Shown here: positions 10,830-18,477 of the stretch, in pieces
Layout: every line of letters begins with the position of its first letter
How positions within the stretch are numbered: position 1 is the first letter of the stretch
DNA from: Sporosarcina psychrophila
Lineage (GTDB): Bacteria > Bacillota > Bacilli > Bacillales_A > Planococcaceae
Reading direction: 5' to 3'
Length of the DNA: 64,000 nt
NCBI RefSeq assembly: GCF_001590685.1
Contig: NZ_CP014616.1
Span: 1,735,001 to 1,799,000 of the forward strand
The notes under the pieces: model-generated
What the model was told of the DNA's origin: nothing
Seen by the model: the letters and a program-made list of their open reading frames with translations, nothing else
Database searches by the model: none
Translations under genes and position numbers: made by a program

Positions 10830-11866
10830 AATGACCGCACTTTCGATTTCATAGCTAATAGTATTAGTATCGGTGCTCCTATAAATGCTGTAACTACACC
10901 GACTTCAAGCTCTCCAGGGCTACCGATGAGCCTGCCGCTTACATCTGATACAGTCAAAATGATGGCTCCTGAAATAGCAGACATCGGTATAACAAAACGC
11001 AGGTCAGGGCCAAGAATAAGGCGCATGACGTGGGTTGATAAAAGCCCAACAAAGCCAATTGGACCTGCCAGGGCAGTAGCTGAGCCGCACAAAAGAACGG
11101 CCCCTAGAGCTGCAACAAGCCTCAGTATTCCTGTTTTAACGCCGAGTCCGGTTGCAACATCGTCTCCCAGGGCAAGTGCATTTAGTGCTGGTGCAGAAAT
11201 AATAGCTATCAGTATTCCAATTATCAAAAAAGGGGTAAAAGTCGTAATAGCGCTCCAGTTTGCTGAGCCAACACTTCCTACCTGCCAAAACCTGAATTGA
11301 TCCATGACATGAGAACGTGGGATCATTATTGCGATGACTAGGGAAGAAAGGGCGGCACTTGTAGCGGCTCCCGCCAAAACAAGCTTAATGGGCGTAGCTC
11401 CACTACGCCCCATAGAGCCAATACCAAATACGAAAATCGCAGTAAGCGCAGCACCAGCTAAAGCTAGCCATATATATTGATTGGCGCTGCTTATGTTAAA
11501 GAATGCAATTCCGCAAACGACAAACAATGATGCACCTGTATTAACTCCCAGTATACTCGGGTCTGCAATCGGGTTGCGAGTGACCGCTTGCATAAGCGCT
11601 CCTGAAACTCCGAGTGCTGCACCGCAAAGTAAACTGAAAACTGTTCGTGAAATCCTTTTGCGAACCACATTTGCTTCGTAGGAGTTTACGTCAGGGTGAA
11701 ATAAACCGTCCATCACTTCATTTAATCCCACCATACGAGAACCTAAAGCCAGGGATGCAAACATGCACAAGCCGAGCAAGACAAAACAAATCACTAGAAC
11801 CGTTATAAAATTCTTCGGAATATGTAAGCTTGACTTTTTTATTTTGGAAGCCGATATACTATTCAT
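10826..11866 (-). CDS. Ferric-siderophore ABC permease (FecC type)
   Basis: 346 residues of the FecCD family. Motifs RISRTVFSLLCGAALGVSGALMQ, RNPIADPSILGVNTGASLFV and GPIGFVGLLSTHVMRLILGPDLR (the typical coupling helix sequence) are seen. Its start overlaps the end of the binding-protein gene by 8 bases (ATGAATAG). It should pair with the FecD-type permease. Confidence 0.93.
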   Translation of the reverse strand: MNSISASKIKKSSLHIPKNFITVLVICFVLLGLCMFASLALGSRMVGLNEVMDGLFHPDVNSYEANVVRKRISRTVFSLLCGAALGVSGALMQAVTRNPIADPSILGVNTGASLFVVCGIAFFNISSANQYIWLALAGAALTAIFVFGIGSMGRSGATPIKLVLAGAATSAALSSLVIAIMIPRSHVMDQFRFWQVGSVGSANWSAITTFTPFLIIGILIAIISAPALNALALGDDVATGLGVKTGILRLVAALGAVLLCGSATALAGPIGFVGLLSTHVMRLILGPDLRFVIPMSAISGAIILTVSDVSGRLIGSPGELEVGVVTAFIGAPILILLAMKSKVRSL

Positions 11867-12941
11867 TTAATTTCTTAATGGCTCCTCCTATTAATTCAAG
11901 ATATTCATCAATCGTATAAGATATCGCAAGTGGATTTGGATTTCCAGAAGCGGCCATAGGAGTATCGTTACCAATGAACACAACAGAACCTCTTTGAATC
12001 GCTGGAATTTTGCCTAACAGGGGATCAGCTTTAACTGCTTCATATAGGCTTTCATCACCATATCCAATTATGATATCAACGTCGTTAAGAATGTCAGCAT
12101 TCTCAGCGCTTAATGACAATGAATAGCTAGTAGGATCAGTAATCTGATTCGTGATACTTTCAGGATATTCCATACCTAGCTCAATTAGAAAAGCACCTCG
12201 AGGATCTTTAGGTGTATAAAGATGGAGTTTAGACATATCTTTAGCCGAGAAGTTGACCCAGGCAACCTTTTTGCCTTCCATCTCAGGATATTTACTTGAT
12301 TCCTCCTCAATTAGTTTCTCAGTGTCCTTAATAAGTTGTTCGCCTTCTGCTTTCATTCCCATACCTGTTGAATTTAATATAACTTGGTCACGCCATTCGG
12401 TTGCCCAAGGAGCGTCCTGATAGGCTACGACTGGAGCGATTTTACTAAGAACATCATAGTCTTCCTGTGTTATACCCGAGTAAGCTGCAAGAATTACATC
12501 AGGATTTGCATCTGAAATAGCCTCAAAATCAAGACCATCGGTATCCTGGAAGATATTAGGTTCATCTGCGCCGAGTTCCTCGAGTTTTTTAGCTGTCCAA
12601 GGCAAAAGTCCGCTGTCATCCTGAACCCCGTAATTAGCGGCTGAGAAGCCTACAGGTATAACTCCAAGAGCGAGAACAACATCATGATTAGCCCATTGAA
12701 CTGTAACAACTCGTTCAGGCTTGCTAGCAATTTCAGTTTCGCCAAATGCATGCTTTATTACGATCGGAAATTCAGTATTTTCATCTTGAGAAGCAGGTTT
12801 TTCTGTTTTAGATGTTTCGGTACTTTCCGATGATGAATCAGGTGTTGAACTTGATTTCTCACCTGAACAACCAACTAGTAGTATCATAGCCATTGCCGAA
12901 ATTAGTAATGCTTTTAATGAGATTTTTAGCTTCGTATTCAT
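11859..12941 (-). CDS. Iron-siderophore ABC transporter substrate-binding lipoprotein
   Basis: 360 residues. Signal peptide with lipobox LLVGC (Cys 25), then a Ser/Thr/Glu-rich linker and a FecB/FepB-type TroA fold: FPIVIKHAFGETEI, ERVVTVQWANHDVVLALGV, DANPDVILAAYSGIT. The ATG at 12941 is chosen because GGAAGG lies 8 bases upstream. The frame is open to 13142, but that part runs through the Fur box and promoter region. First gene of the operon. The siderophore cannot be told from sequence. Confidence 0.9.
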   Translation of the reverse strand: MNTKLKISLKALLISAMAMILLVGCSGEKSSSTPDSSSESTETSKTEKPASQDENTEFPIVIKHAFGETEIASKPERVVTVQWANHDVVLALGVIPVGFSAANYGVQDDSGLLPWTAKKLEELGADEPNIFQDTDGLDFEAISDANPDVILAAYSGITQEDYDVLSKIAPVVAYQDAPWATEWRDQVILNSTGMGMKAEGEQLIKDTEKLIEEESSKYPEMEGKKVAWVNFSAKDMSKLHLYTPKDPRGAFLIELGMEYPESITNQITDPTSYSLSLSAENADILNDVDIIIGYGDESLYEAVKADPLLGKIPAIQRGSVVFIGNDTPMAASGNPNPLAISYTIDEYLELIGGAIKKLNE

Positions 12942-13127
12942 TTTCATAACCTTCCTTATCGTAAAATGTATTTTTAGTGGTTGGTGACTAACTTTACGGA
13001 ATAAACTCACATGAATTATTATTTTGTAAAGTTTTTGATAAAAGATGTTTTTACTTTCTGCACCGAAGATGATCAGAGATTCAGTAAGGGAATGAAAATT
13101 TCCTTTTTTGGTCTCCTTTTTATAATT

Positions 13128-13146
13128 GATAATGATAATCATTCTC
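13128..13146 (-). promoter_or_regulatory. Fur box of the siderophore ABC operon
   Basis: GATAATGATAATCATTCTC matches the 19-bp Fur consensus GATAATGATAATCATTATC at 18 of 19 positions. It sits about 190 bases upstream of the binding-protein start and should give iron repression of the leftward operon. Confidence 0.9.
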
Positions 13147-13621
13147 TATTTAATGTATATTCTCTTTGATGGGTTGTCAATGAAAATTTATAAGAGCTAC
13201 TTGTGATGTACGATGGGGGATGGGTACCCGAATCTCCGGTGATTATCGCGAATCATTGGTGCTTAATTGCGCACTCTAACCGCTCTAACATCCCTTCTGG
13301 AATTGGTACTCGAATTTTCGCCTTTTACTCCCATGAAAAAAATTTATAATTGATAATAATGCATAACAAAAAAACTCAGAAAAAATAAGGCTGAGCCTTG
13401 AGTTGGGTTCTCTGCAATCTTTGGAATCAAGAAAACTTACAGCTTGTAGTTTCTGATGCCGTGGTTAATGCCGAAACGTATAATAATCAGCATAAGTTGA
13501 TAAAACTAAATTGGATGAAACACTCCATAACATTGCTGTATAAGTAACACTTGGAAGCTAAGTATGTATATATGATTACTTAGATCTGGCCATAGTTGTG
13601 CATATTTCAAGTTGCGATGCA

Positions 13622-13627
13622 TATAAT
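13622..13627 (+). promoter_or_regulatory. Possible -10 element of the candidate RNA
   Basis: A perfect TATAAT places a transcription start near 13634, exactly where the first long stem (TGACCATT, 13633-13640) begins. The -35 is not clear: TTGTGC at 13596 is 20 bases away. Confidence 0.4.
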
Positions 13628-13633
13628 AAAGTT

Positions 13634-13856
13634 GACCATTTGCCTTGAATAGGATTTTATTCAAAGGAAATGCTAATGGTCATCGGGATGTCTTTTATGG
13701 GATCCTGGGGTTAGAGATCTGGTGATGATTAGGCACCGTGAAAACTTGATACACTTCCCGGACTTCGGGTGCCGGAGGTTGGCAAGCAACATAAAAACCT
13801 AATCATTATATTCAAGAAGAAGGGAGGAAGTAGTCATACTTTCCTCTCTTCTTTTT
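13634..13856 (+). ncRNA. Candidate structured non-coding RNA or cis-regulatory leader
   Basis: Nested pairings cover about 220 bases. Domain 1: TGACCATT (13633-13640) with AATGGTCA (13675-13682), and an inner CCTTGAATA/TTCAAAGG stem. Domain 2: ATGATTAGG (13725-13733) with CCTAATCAT (13798-13806), a perfect 9-bp closing stem. It encloses GGCACC/GGTGCC (13732-13737 with 13768-13773), the alternative hairpin CCCG/CGGG (13757-13760 with 13766-13769), and GTTG/CAAC (13778-13781 with 13787-13790). An intrinsic terminator follows at 13816-13856. A closed multi-branch domain followed by a terminator is riboswitch-like, but I cannot match it to a known class. The only ORF just downstream is 20 codons (13879-13941), so a free sRNA is equally possible. 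Confidence 0.45.
13816..13856 (+). terminator. Intrinsic terminator after the candidate RNA
   Basis: AAGAAGGGAGGAAG pairs with CTTTCCTCTCTTCTT (one wobble, one bulge) and is followed by TTTTT. Confidence 0.75.
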
Positions 13857-14418
13857 GATTGAAAATAGGTGACTCATTATGATGAATGATAAAAGGACAA
13901 TTGAAATGTTATGCAAGGGTTTTCGGCATTTGAAGAAGTAGTGAGTAAAGAAATTCATTAACGTATAGGTATATCGAATTCATCCCATCAATGTACACTC
14001 TGTCTCACTCCTTCCAAAGGCAGCGTATGTGACCTTAAGAGAATCATTTAGCGCTTTGTCTTTAAATTGCTAGTATGAAAAATATTGATTTGGACCCAAA
14101 ATCTGAATTTAATCTGGAGACTCCCTTTTTAAAAATTTCAAAACAGATAAATTACCAAATATATCAAAAATACTACTTTGACTTATTGTTACAACGATGA
14201 GGATAGGCACATGCCCTGTTAAATATCGCCCAATAGCAGGTCCGTGAAGTCTAGAAGACGGTAATTGAAAGAAGTCTCTTTATTTTTTGGGAAGGAGGAA
14301 CTACAGAAGAATTGAACTATATATTAACAATAAATAGCAAAAATTCATCGATAATTGGTGAAATGCGACCGGGGTGATACATTCTTATAACCATAATCAC
14401 CATTATAAGTACAATATT

Positions 14419-14447
14419 AAAAAGTCATCTTAAATGATGGCTTTTTT
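14419..14447 (+). terminator. Terminator-like hairpin before the GntR operon
   Basis: AAAAGTCATC and GATGGCTTTTTT form a short stem with a T run. It isolates the following promoter from upstream transcription. Confidence 0.6.
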
Positions 14448-14502
14448 CATGCTGATTTTTAGGTGTTTTGGCTGTTCAGGATAACATTTTTAAAATTAAA
14501 AT

Positions 14503-14551
14503 TTGACAAAATAAAATAAACTATGTATGGTTGATTAGTCGACTAATCAAC
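14503..14551 (+). promoter_or_regulatory. Promoter and perfect palindromic operator of the GntR/ABC operon
   Basis: TTGACA (14503-14508), a 17-base spacer and TATGGT (14526-14531). A perfect 22-bp palindrome of two halves GTTGATTAGTC and GACTAATCAAC covers 14530-14551, overlapping the end of the -10 and the start of transcription. It is the obvious operator for the YtrA-type regulator encoded next. Confidence 0.85.
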
Positions 14552-14579
14552 TGAACTTCCGCTGAAAAGGAGAAATACA

Positions 14580-14951
14580 ATGAAAGTTAAATTAAATGAT
14601 CAATCACCTATTTTTATTCAAATAGCGGACATGGTAAAGGATGCCCTTGTTGAAGGTGTGATCAAAGAAGGCGAGAAGATTCCTTCTACTACAGAGTTAT
14701 CAAATTTTTATCAGATTAATAGAGCAACTGCTCAAAAAGGTGTCGGGATTTTAGTTGATGAGGGAATTGTTGAAAAAAGACGTGGGATTGGTGTATTCGT
14801 TGTCCCGCATGCTCGCGATAAATTAATTAATGAAAGAGCGCAAGGCTTCTCTGAAACGTATATTAAATTATTAGTTGAAGAAGCGAAACGATTAGAAATG
14901 TCTAAAGAAGAAGTAATGAAAAAGGTGAGTGAATACTATGACAATCATTGA
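14580..14951 (+). CDS. GntR-family regulator, YtrA subfamily
   Basis: 123 residues: a winged helix (MKVKLNDQSPIFIQIADMVK, GEKIPSTTELSNFYQINRATAQKGVGILVDEGIVEKRRGIGVFV) followed only by a short C-terminal dimer helix. That is the hallmark of the YtrA subfamily, which controls ABC operons and lacks a large effector domain. Shine-Dalgarno AAAAGGAG. Its end overlaps the ATPase gene by 14 bases. It probably represses its own operon through the 22-bp palindrome at 14530. Confidence 0.93.
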   Translation: MKVKLNDQSPIFIQIADMVKDALVEGVIKEGEKIPSTTELSNFYQINRATAQKGVGILVDEGIVEKRRGIGVFVVPHARDKLINERAQGFSETYIKLLVEEAKRLEMSKEEVMKKVSEYYDNH

Positions 14952-15798
14952 CGTACGAAACGCTAATTTTAAGTATAAAGATGAGTTGATTCTAGAAAAC
15001 ATAACATTCAATGAAGATAGTCCTGTTATAACAGGACTATGGGGCAGAAATGGTGCAGGAAAGACAACGTTAATGAAATTATTATCCGGCCAAGAACGTG
15101 AGGTTTCAGGCAAAGTATTGGTACTGGGTACACATCCGTATAATAATAGTGCAGTTTCAAAAAAGATTAGCTATTTAAGGGAGGATCATTATTTCGGGAA
15201 AAGTTGGACTGTGAAAGATGCATTGCATTTTGCTGCCCTTTTCAACGAAAATTGGAATCAGGAAGAAGCGGATGCACTGATTGAACAATTCAAGTTACCA
15301 AGAAAAAAGAAAATTACTTCCTTCTCTAAAGGGATGCATACGATGATTCAGCTTGTCATTGGTTTAGCAAGTCATTCGAAAGTGACAATTTTTGATGAGC
15401 CAACAAACGGTTTAGATGCTCATGCACGTAAACAGTTCTTTCAGGCTTTAAAGGATTCTTACGATAATGATCCGCGTTTTATTTTGATTTCTTCACACCA
15501 CATTAATGAAATTGAACCACTTTGTGAAAAGCTAATGATTATATCAGACCACAGCATTAAATTTCATCAACCAATTGAATATTTTCAAACACAGGGTGTC
15601 AGTATGATGGGGAAAATCGAGGATATACAAAGAGTCGTTAAGCCTGAAGAAATTTTGGAAACAACGCATATAATGGGACAATCCAAAGTGATGGCTGATA
15701 TTGCTTTAACAAAGGAACTACAAGTATCCTGTGAACAGAATAATATTCAATTAGAAAAAGCATTGATGCAAGATTATCTCGTTAATATAACGGCTTAG
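14938..15798 (+). CDS. ABC transporter ATP-binding protein (YtrB-like)
   Basis: 286 residues. Walker A GRNGAGKTT, signature region SFSKGMHTMIQLVIGLAS (SKGM replaces SGGQ, as in YtrB/EcsA-like exporters), Walker B VTIFDEPTNGLD, switch His in ILISSHHINEIE. The ATG at 14938 is preferred to the GTG at 14929 because the AAGGTG Shine-Dalgarno is 10 bases before it. It pairs with the following membrane protein. Confidence 0.92.
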   Translation: MTIIDVRNANFKYKDELILENITFNEDSPVITGLWGRNGAGKTTLMKLLSGQEREVSGKVLVLGTHPYNNSAVSKKISYLREDHYFGKSWTVKDALHFAALFNENWNQEEADALIEQFKLPRKKKITSFSKGMHTMIQLVIGLASHSKVTIFDEPTNGLDAHARKQFFQALKDSYDNDPRFILISSHHINEIEPLCEKLMIISDHSIKFHQPIEYFQTQGVSMMGKIEDIQRVVKPEEILETTHIMGQSKVMADIALTKELQVSCEQNNIQLEKALMQDYLVNITA

Positions 15799-15809
15799 GA
15801 GTGATATAC

Positions 15810-16490
15810 ATGAACGATTTAAAAGGCCCAACTACAATCATATTAAAAGATTTAAAAATACAGTTTTATATATTTACTGCTATTACCCTATTGTTAGTAA
15901 TCATCTATAATATGGTCGGCTATTATGTAAGCCCGGATAATTTTTATCCCTTTATATCTGGACCGATCTATGGCATCTTGTTGTTCTTACCGTTTTTTAT
16001 GTTTGGCGATGCATTTAAATCTACGATTGGACTTGGGGGTACCCGCACCAATTATTTAACCAGTCTTATTATCAGTTACTCGTTATTTATAGTTTCATTG
16101 ATGATTGTTCATAATATTTTATTCCAACTTTCTGAATTAATAACAGGTAAGACGGAGAGTACAACGCATATTTTCCACTTTGCTAGTTTATTCGGGGCAT
16201 CAAACATACTATCCTATTTCTGGGTGGATGTACTTATTGGTATCTTTTTCGTTGGAACAGGTACCATTGTTTCAGCTGCTTTATATCGATTTGGTTATAT
16301 ATGGATGTTAGGGGTAGCATTAGGCATAAGTGTTTTTGGATTTCTTTGGTTTACACTAGGAGATATGAGCGGGATATTGAAATGGACATTGGAAAATATG
16401 TATTTGTCACTTCATTTATTAGGCGGGTTAGGTATTATATGTATAGTACTCACATATCCGCTCATTAAACAGGTCACATTAAAGCTTTAA
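15810..16490 (+). CDS. ABC transporter membrane subunit of the YtrA-type operon
   Basis: 226 residues with six hydrophobic segments (about residues 18-40, 50-70, 90-112, 130-155, 165-190, 200-222). There is no conserved catalytic motif. It starts 11 bases after the ATPase gene with TAGGAG before the ATG. Such GntR-ATPase-permease sets often respond to cell-envelope antibiotics. The substrate here is not known. Confidence 0.85.
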   Translation: MNDLKGPTTIILKDLKIQFYIFTAITLLLVIIYNMVGYYVSPDNFYPFISGPIYGILLFLPFFMFGDAFKSTIGLGGTRTNYLTSLIISYSLFIVSLMIVHNILFQLSELITGKTESTTHIFHFASLFGASNILSYFWVDVLIGIFFVGTGTIVSAALYRFGYIWMLGVALGISVFGFLWFTLGDMSGILKWTLENMYLSLHLLGGLGIICIVLTYPLIKQVTLKL

Positions 16491-16594
16491 TTCAATGTGG
16501 ATTTGGACTTGGACTTCTGATTCATAAGGTAAATTGAGCTAGTAATATATAGTGGTGGAAGTTTACGTGAATGTAATTAGTATATAAAATAAGC

Positions 16595-16642
16595 GGTAAA
16601 ACAACCATGAAATAGCGACATTTTCATGGTTGTTTTACCTAG
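16595..16642. terminator. Bidirectional intrinsic terminator
   Basis: An 18-bp perfect stem, GGTAAAACAACCATGAAA (16595-16612) with 16622-16639, downstream of the ABC membrane gene. Confidence 0.85.
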
Positions 16643-17057
16643 ACTGCTATTATTTATCACAAAGCATATGAATTTGTTGATGTTATGAAGTGATAAACAG
16701 TCTGTCATTTTAGCTTCGAAGTTTTAGTTGAAAAATCTTACTATCCAAAGTATGATTTTTAATACCAAGTATCTTTTCCATTAACGGATAATCGAATAAA
16801 ATCGTGTCTTCCAGAATCGGGCCAGATTGCTTAACAACAGAGAACTAAAGAGGGGCAACAAGAGGTTGCATCTTGATGCACTTTTTATTGTTTTAGCCCT
16901 TGTAGCGGGGAGCCCAATACTGTAGACACTTAAAATCGCAGCCATCATTTCTTCGCTATCTTCATCCTCATAACCCTTTCCGCATGTTTCCATTACTCTT
17001 TTAGTGTTTTAAGTTAAAAATACAAGCATCTATATTCTTAAGATACTTTGACTACTA

Positions 17058-17198
17058 CAGATCAAGACATCTCAGTAACCGTATAGAGGTAGTTCAATCT
17101 AAAGCAAACCAAACCAAACCAAACATACTGTACACGAAGCGCCTAGTGTTTTATTCAGTTAGTTACTGGTTGTTTTTGGTCAATCAACACTTGTGATG
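17058..17198 (+). repeat. Dispersed repeat, copy A
   Basis: About 140 bases, closely similar to the reverse complement of 59972-60102. Shared blocks include ATCAAGACAT, CGTATAGAGGT, GTTCAATCTAAAGCAA, TGTACACGAAG and TTACTGGTTGTTTTTGGT. Copy A carries four AAACC units (17106-17123) where copy B has a shorter different sequence. Confidence 0.8.
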
Positions 17199-17557
17199 TA
17201 TAACATTTGTTGATTGGACCAAACTTTGCATTTTAGCTTTATTATCAATAGTTTCAATGCCTTTAATCCATAAAAGACTAGACCAATAATGGTAATTGGT
17301 ATCACACTTCTTACTAAATTATTAGTATCCATAAAAAATGTTGAAGGGAACTTTTGTACGAGCCTAGTGACTAACCCAAACACAAATATTAACAGTGGAA
17401 TTCGTAATTTCCACTACACACTATCTACGGCTTCCCCTTAGTATGATTGAAAGCATAACATTACTTAACAAATATTATGATTTTAATAGAATTTATCAAA
17501 TAGAGCTCTTCTTTATATCTATTGTAGCTTTAATTTAAAACCCTCACCTTAGATAAA

Positions 17558-17995
17558 TTAATCCACATATAGATTCTCTTGCAAAAATTTGTCTGCGAGT
17601 TTAACGTTTTCCTTTAGGTATACAGGTAAGTCTGTATGAGCAAGAATTTCTGAAGTAGTCATCCAGATTACTTTATCAACTTCTTCATTACTTTTAGCGT
17701 AAGGCTCTCCAGATTTATGATGACATAGAAAAACAATATCTACTACATTGATCCCCGATTCAGTAACAAAAGAAGAACTATTTACGTATCTTAAATCAGT
17801 AACTTCGCAGCCTACTTCTTCAAGGATTTCCCGTTTCAATGTTCTTTCTAGAATATTAGATGAGTCGCCTTCTATTTCGCACTTTCCACCAACTAGTGAA
17901 AGAGAACCCCCAGCGTGTTCTTCATTTGCGCTCCTTAAAATTAGTAACCATTTACCATTGCGGTGTATAGCGCCTTCTACATTCACTACAAACAT
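17558..17995 (-). CDS. Nudix hydrolase
   Basis: 145 residues with a Nudix box GGKCEIEGDSSN...LKREILEEVGCEV; the REILEEVG core is intact. The spacing between the first Gly and the first Glu is slightly longer than the textbook box. The N terminus MFVVNVEGAIHRNGKWLLILR is the usual first strand of MutT/ADP-ribose-pyrophosphatase-like members. The substrate cannot be predicted. It is monocistronic on the minus strand with AGGAGGGC before the ATG. Confidence 0.9.
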   Translation of the reverse strand: MFVVNVEGAIHRNGKWLLILRSANEEHAGGSLSLVGGKCEIEGDSSNILERTLKREILEEVGCEVTDLRYVNSSSFVTESGINVVDIVFLCHHKSGEPYAKSNEEVDKVIWMTTSEILAHTDLPVYLKENVKLADKFLQENLYVD

Positions 17996-18477
17996 AATCT
18001 AGCCCTCCTAAAGCTTTATTGTTATCTGCTTTAACCTTACCACTTGGAAAACTTAAAACCTATCATTTATGGTATGCTTGGTCATGGTTTCCCTTATAGT
18101 TTGGGATTTGGACAGAATTACCCATGTCTATATTTATAAGGTTTTTTTATTAGATTGATAGTTGAGTATTCCGCATTACCCATAGAGTGAGCAGTGCACT
18201 TTGCTTGATCATTTGAATTCATTTTCATGAAACACTAGTAATATAATTTAAACATTCTGTACGGAGGTGGATGCCATCTCTCAAGAAGGTTTTTACTATG
18301 CGAAACAGGTACGATTGACTATTGTATTGAGGACTAAATTAAACTTGCATTTGACTTTATTCGGACTTCAAATTTTGTAAATGATAGTATCAAGATGGAG
18401 ATATAGGCGGTGGGAAAAAGGTAGGTATTACTATATTATGCCAACGACAGACCCTCTTCAGGAGTTGATATCATACT
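17996..18477. other. 482-bp divergent intergenic region
   Basis: It lies between the Nudix gene (leftward) and the AraC-type regulator (rightward) and must contain both promoters. I see no clear Fur box and no other gene. A Shine-Dalgarno-like GGAGGTGG at about 18262 is followed by only a few codons. Confidence 0.4.

Larger units (their letters stand above)
13147..14502. other. 1.36-kb gene-poor stretch with candidate RNA and remnants
   Basis: No full gene. Contents: a degenerate second copy of the Fur-promoter sequence (TATAATTGATAATAATGCAT, about 13345), inverted-repeat-rich sequence at 13215-13325, a hairpin around 13371-13405, the candidate structured RNA at 13634-13856, a 20-codon ORF at 13879, an unrecognised protein-like minus-strand fragment at 14109-14276 (LHGPAIGRYLTGHVPILIVV), and a terminator hairpin at 14419-14447. 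Confidence 0.5.
16491..17557. other. 1.07-kb stretch without a confident gene
   Basis: It contains the operon terminator (16595-16639) and one copy of a dispersed repeat (17058-17198). A minus-strand open stretch (17180 to about 17420) encodes a membrane-like segment, IPLLIFVFGLVTRLVQKFPS and VIPITIIGLVFYGLKALKLL, which may be a gene remnant of unknown family. A 70-codon minus ORF at 16781-16993 has no ribosome binding site and no recognisable similarity. Confidence 0.5.

Noticed and set aside
10779..11300. 173-codon plus-strand ORF inside permease genes
   Set aside because: Low-complexity Pro/Thr/Ser translation typical of antisense to membrane helices.
12942..13142. 67-codon N-terminal extension of the siderophore-binding lipoprotein
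   Set aside because: It would pass through the Fur box and promoter and hide the signal peptide. The ATG at 12941 has the ribosome binding site.
16781..16993. 70-codon minus-strand ORF
   Set aside because: No good ribosome binding site, no recognisable domain, in a gene-poor region.
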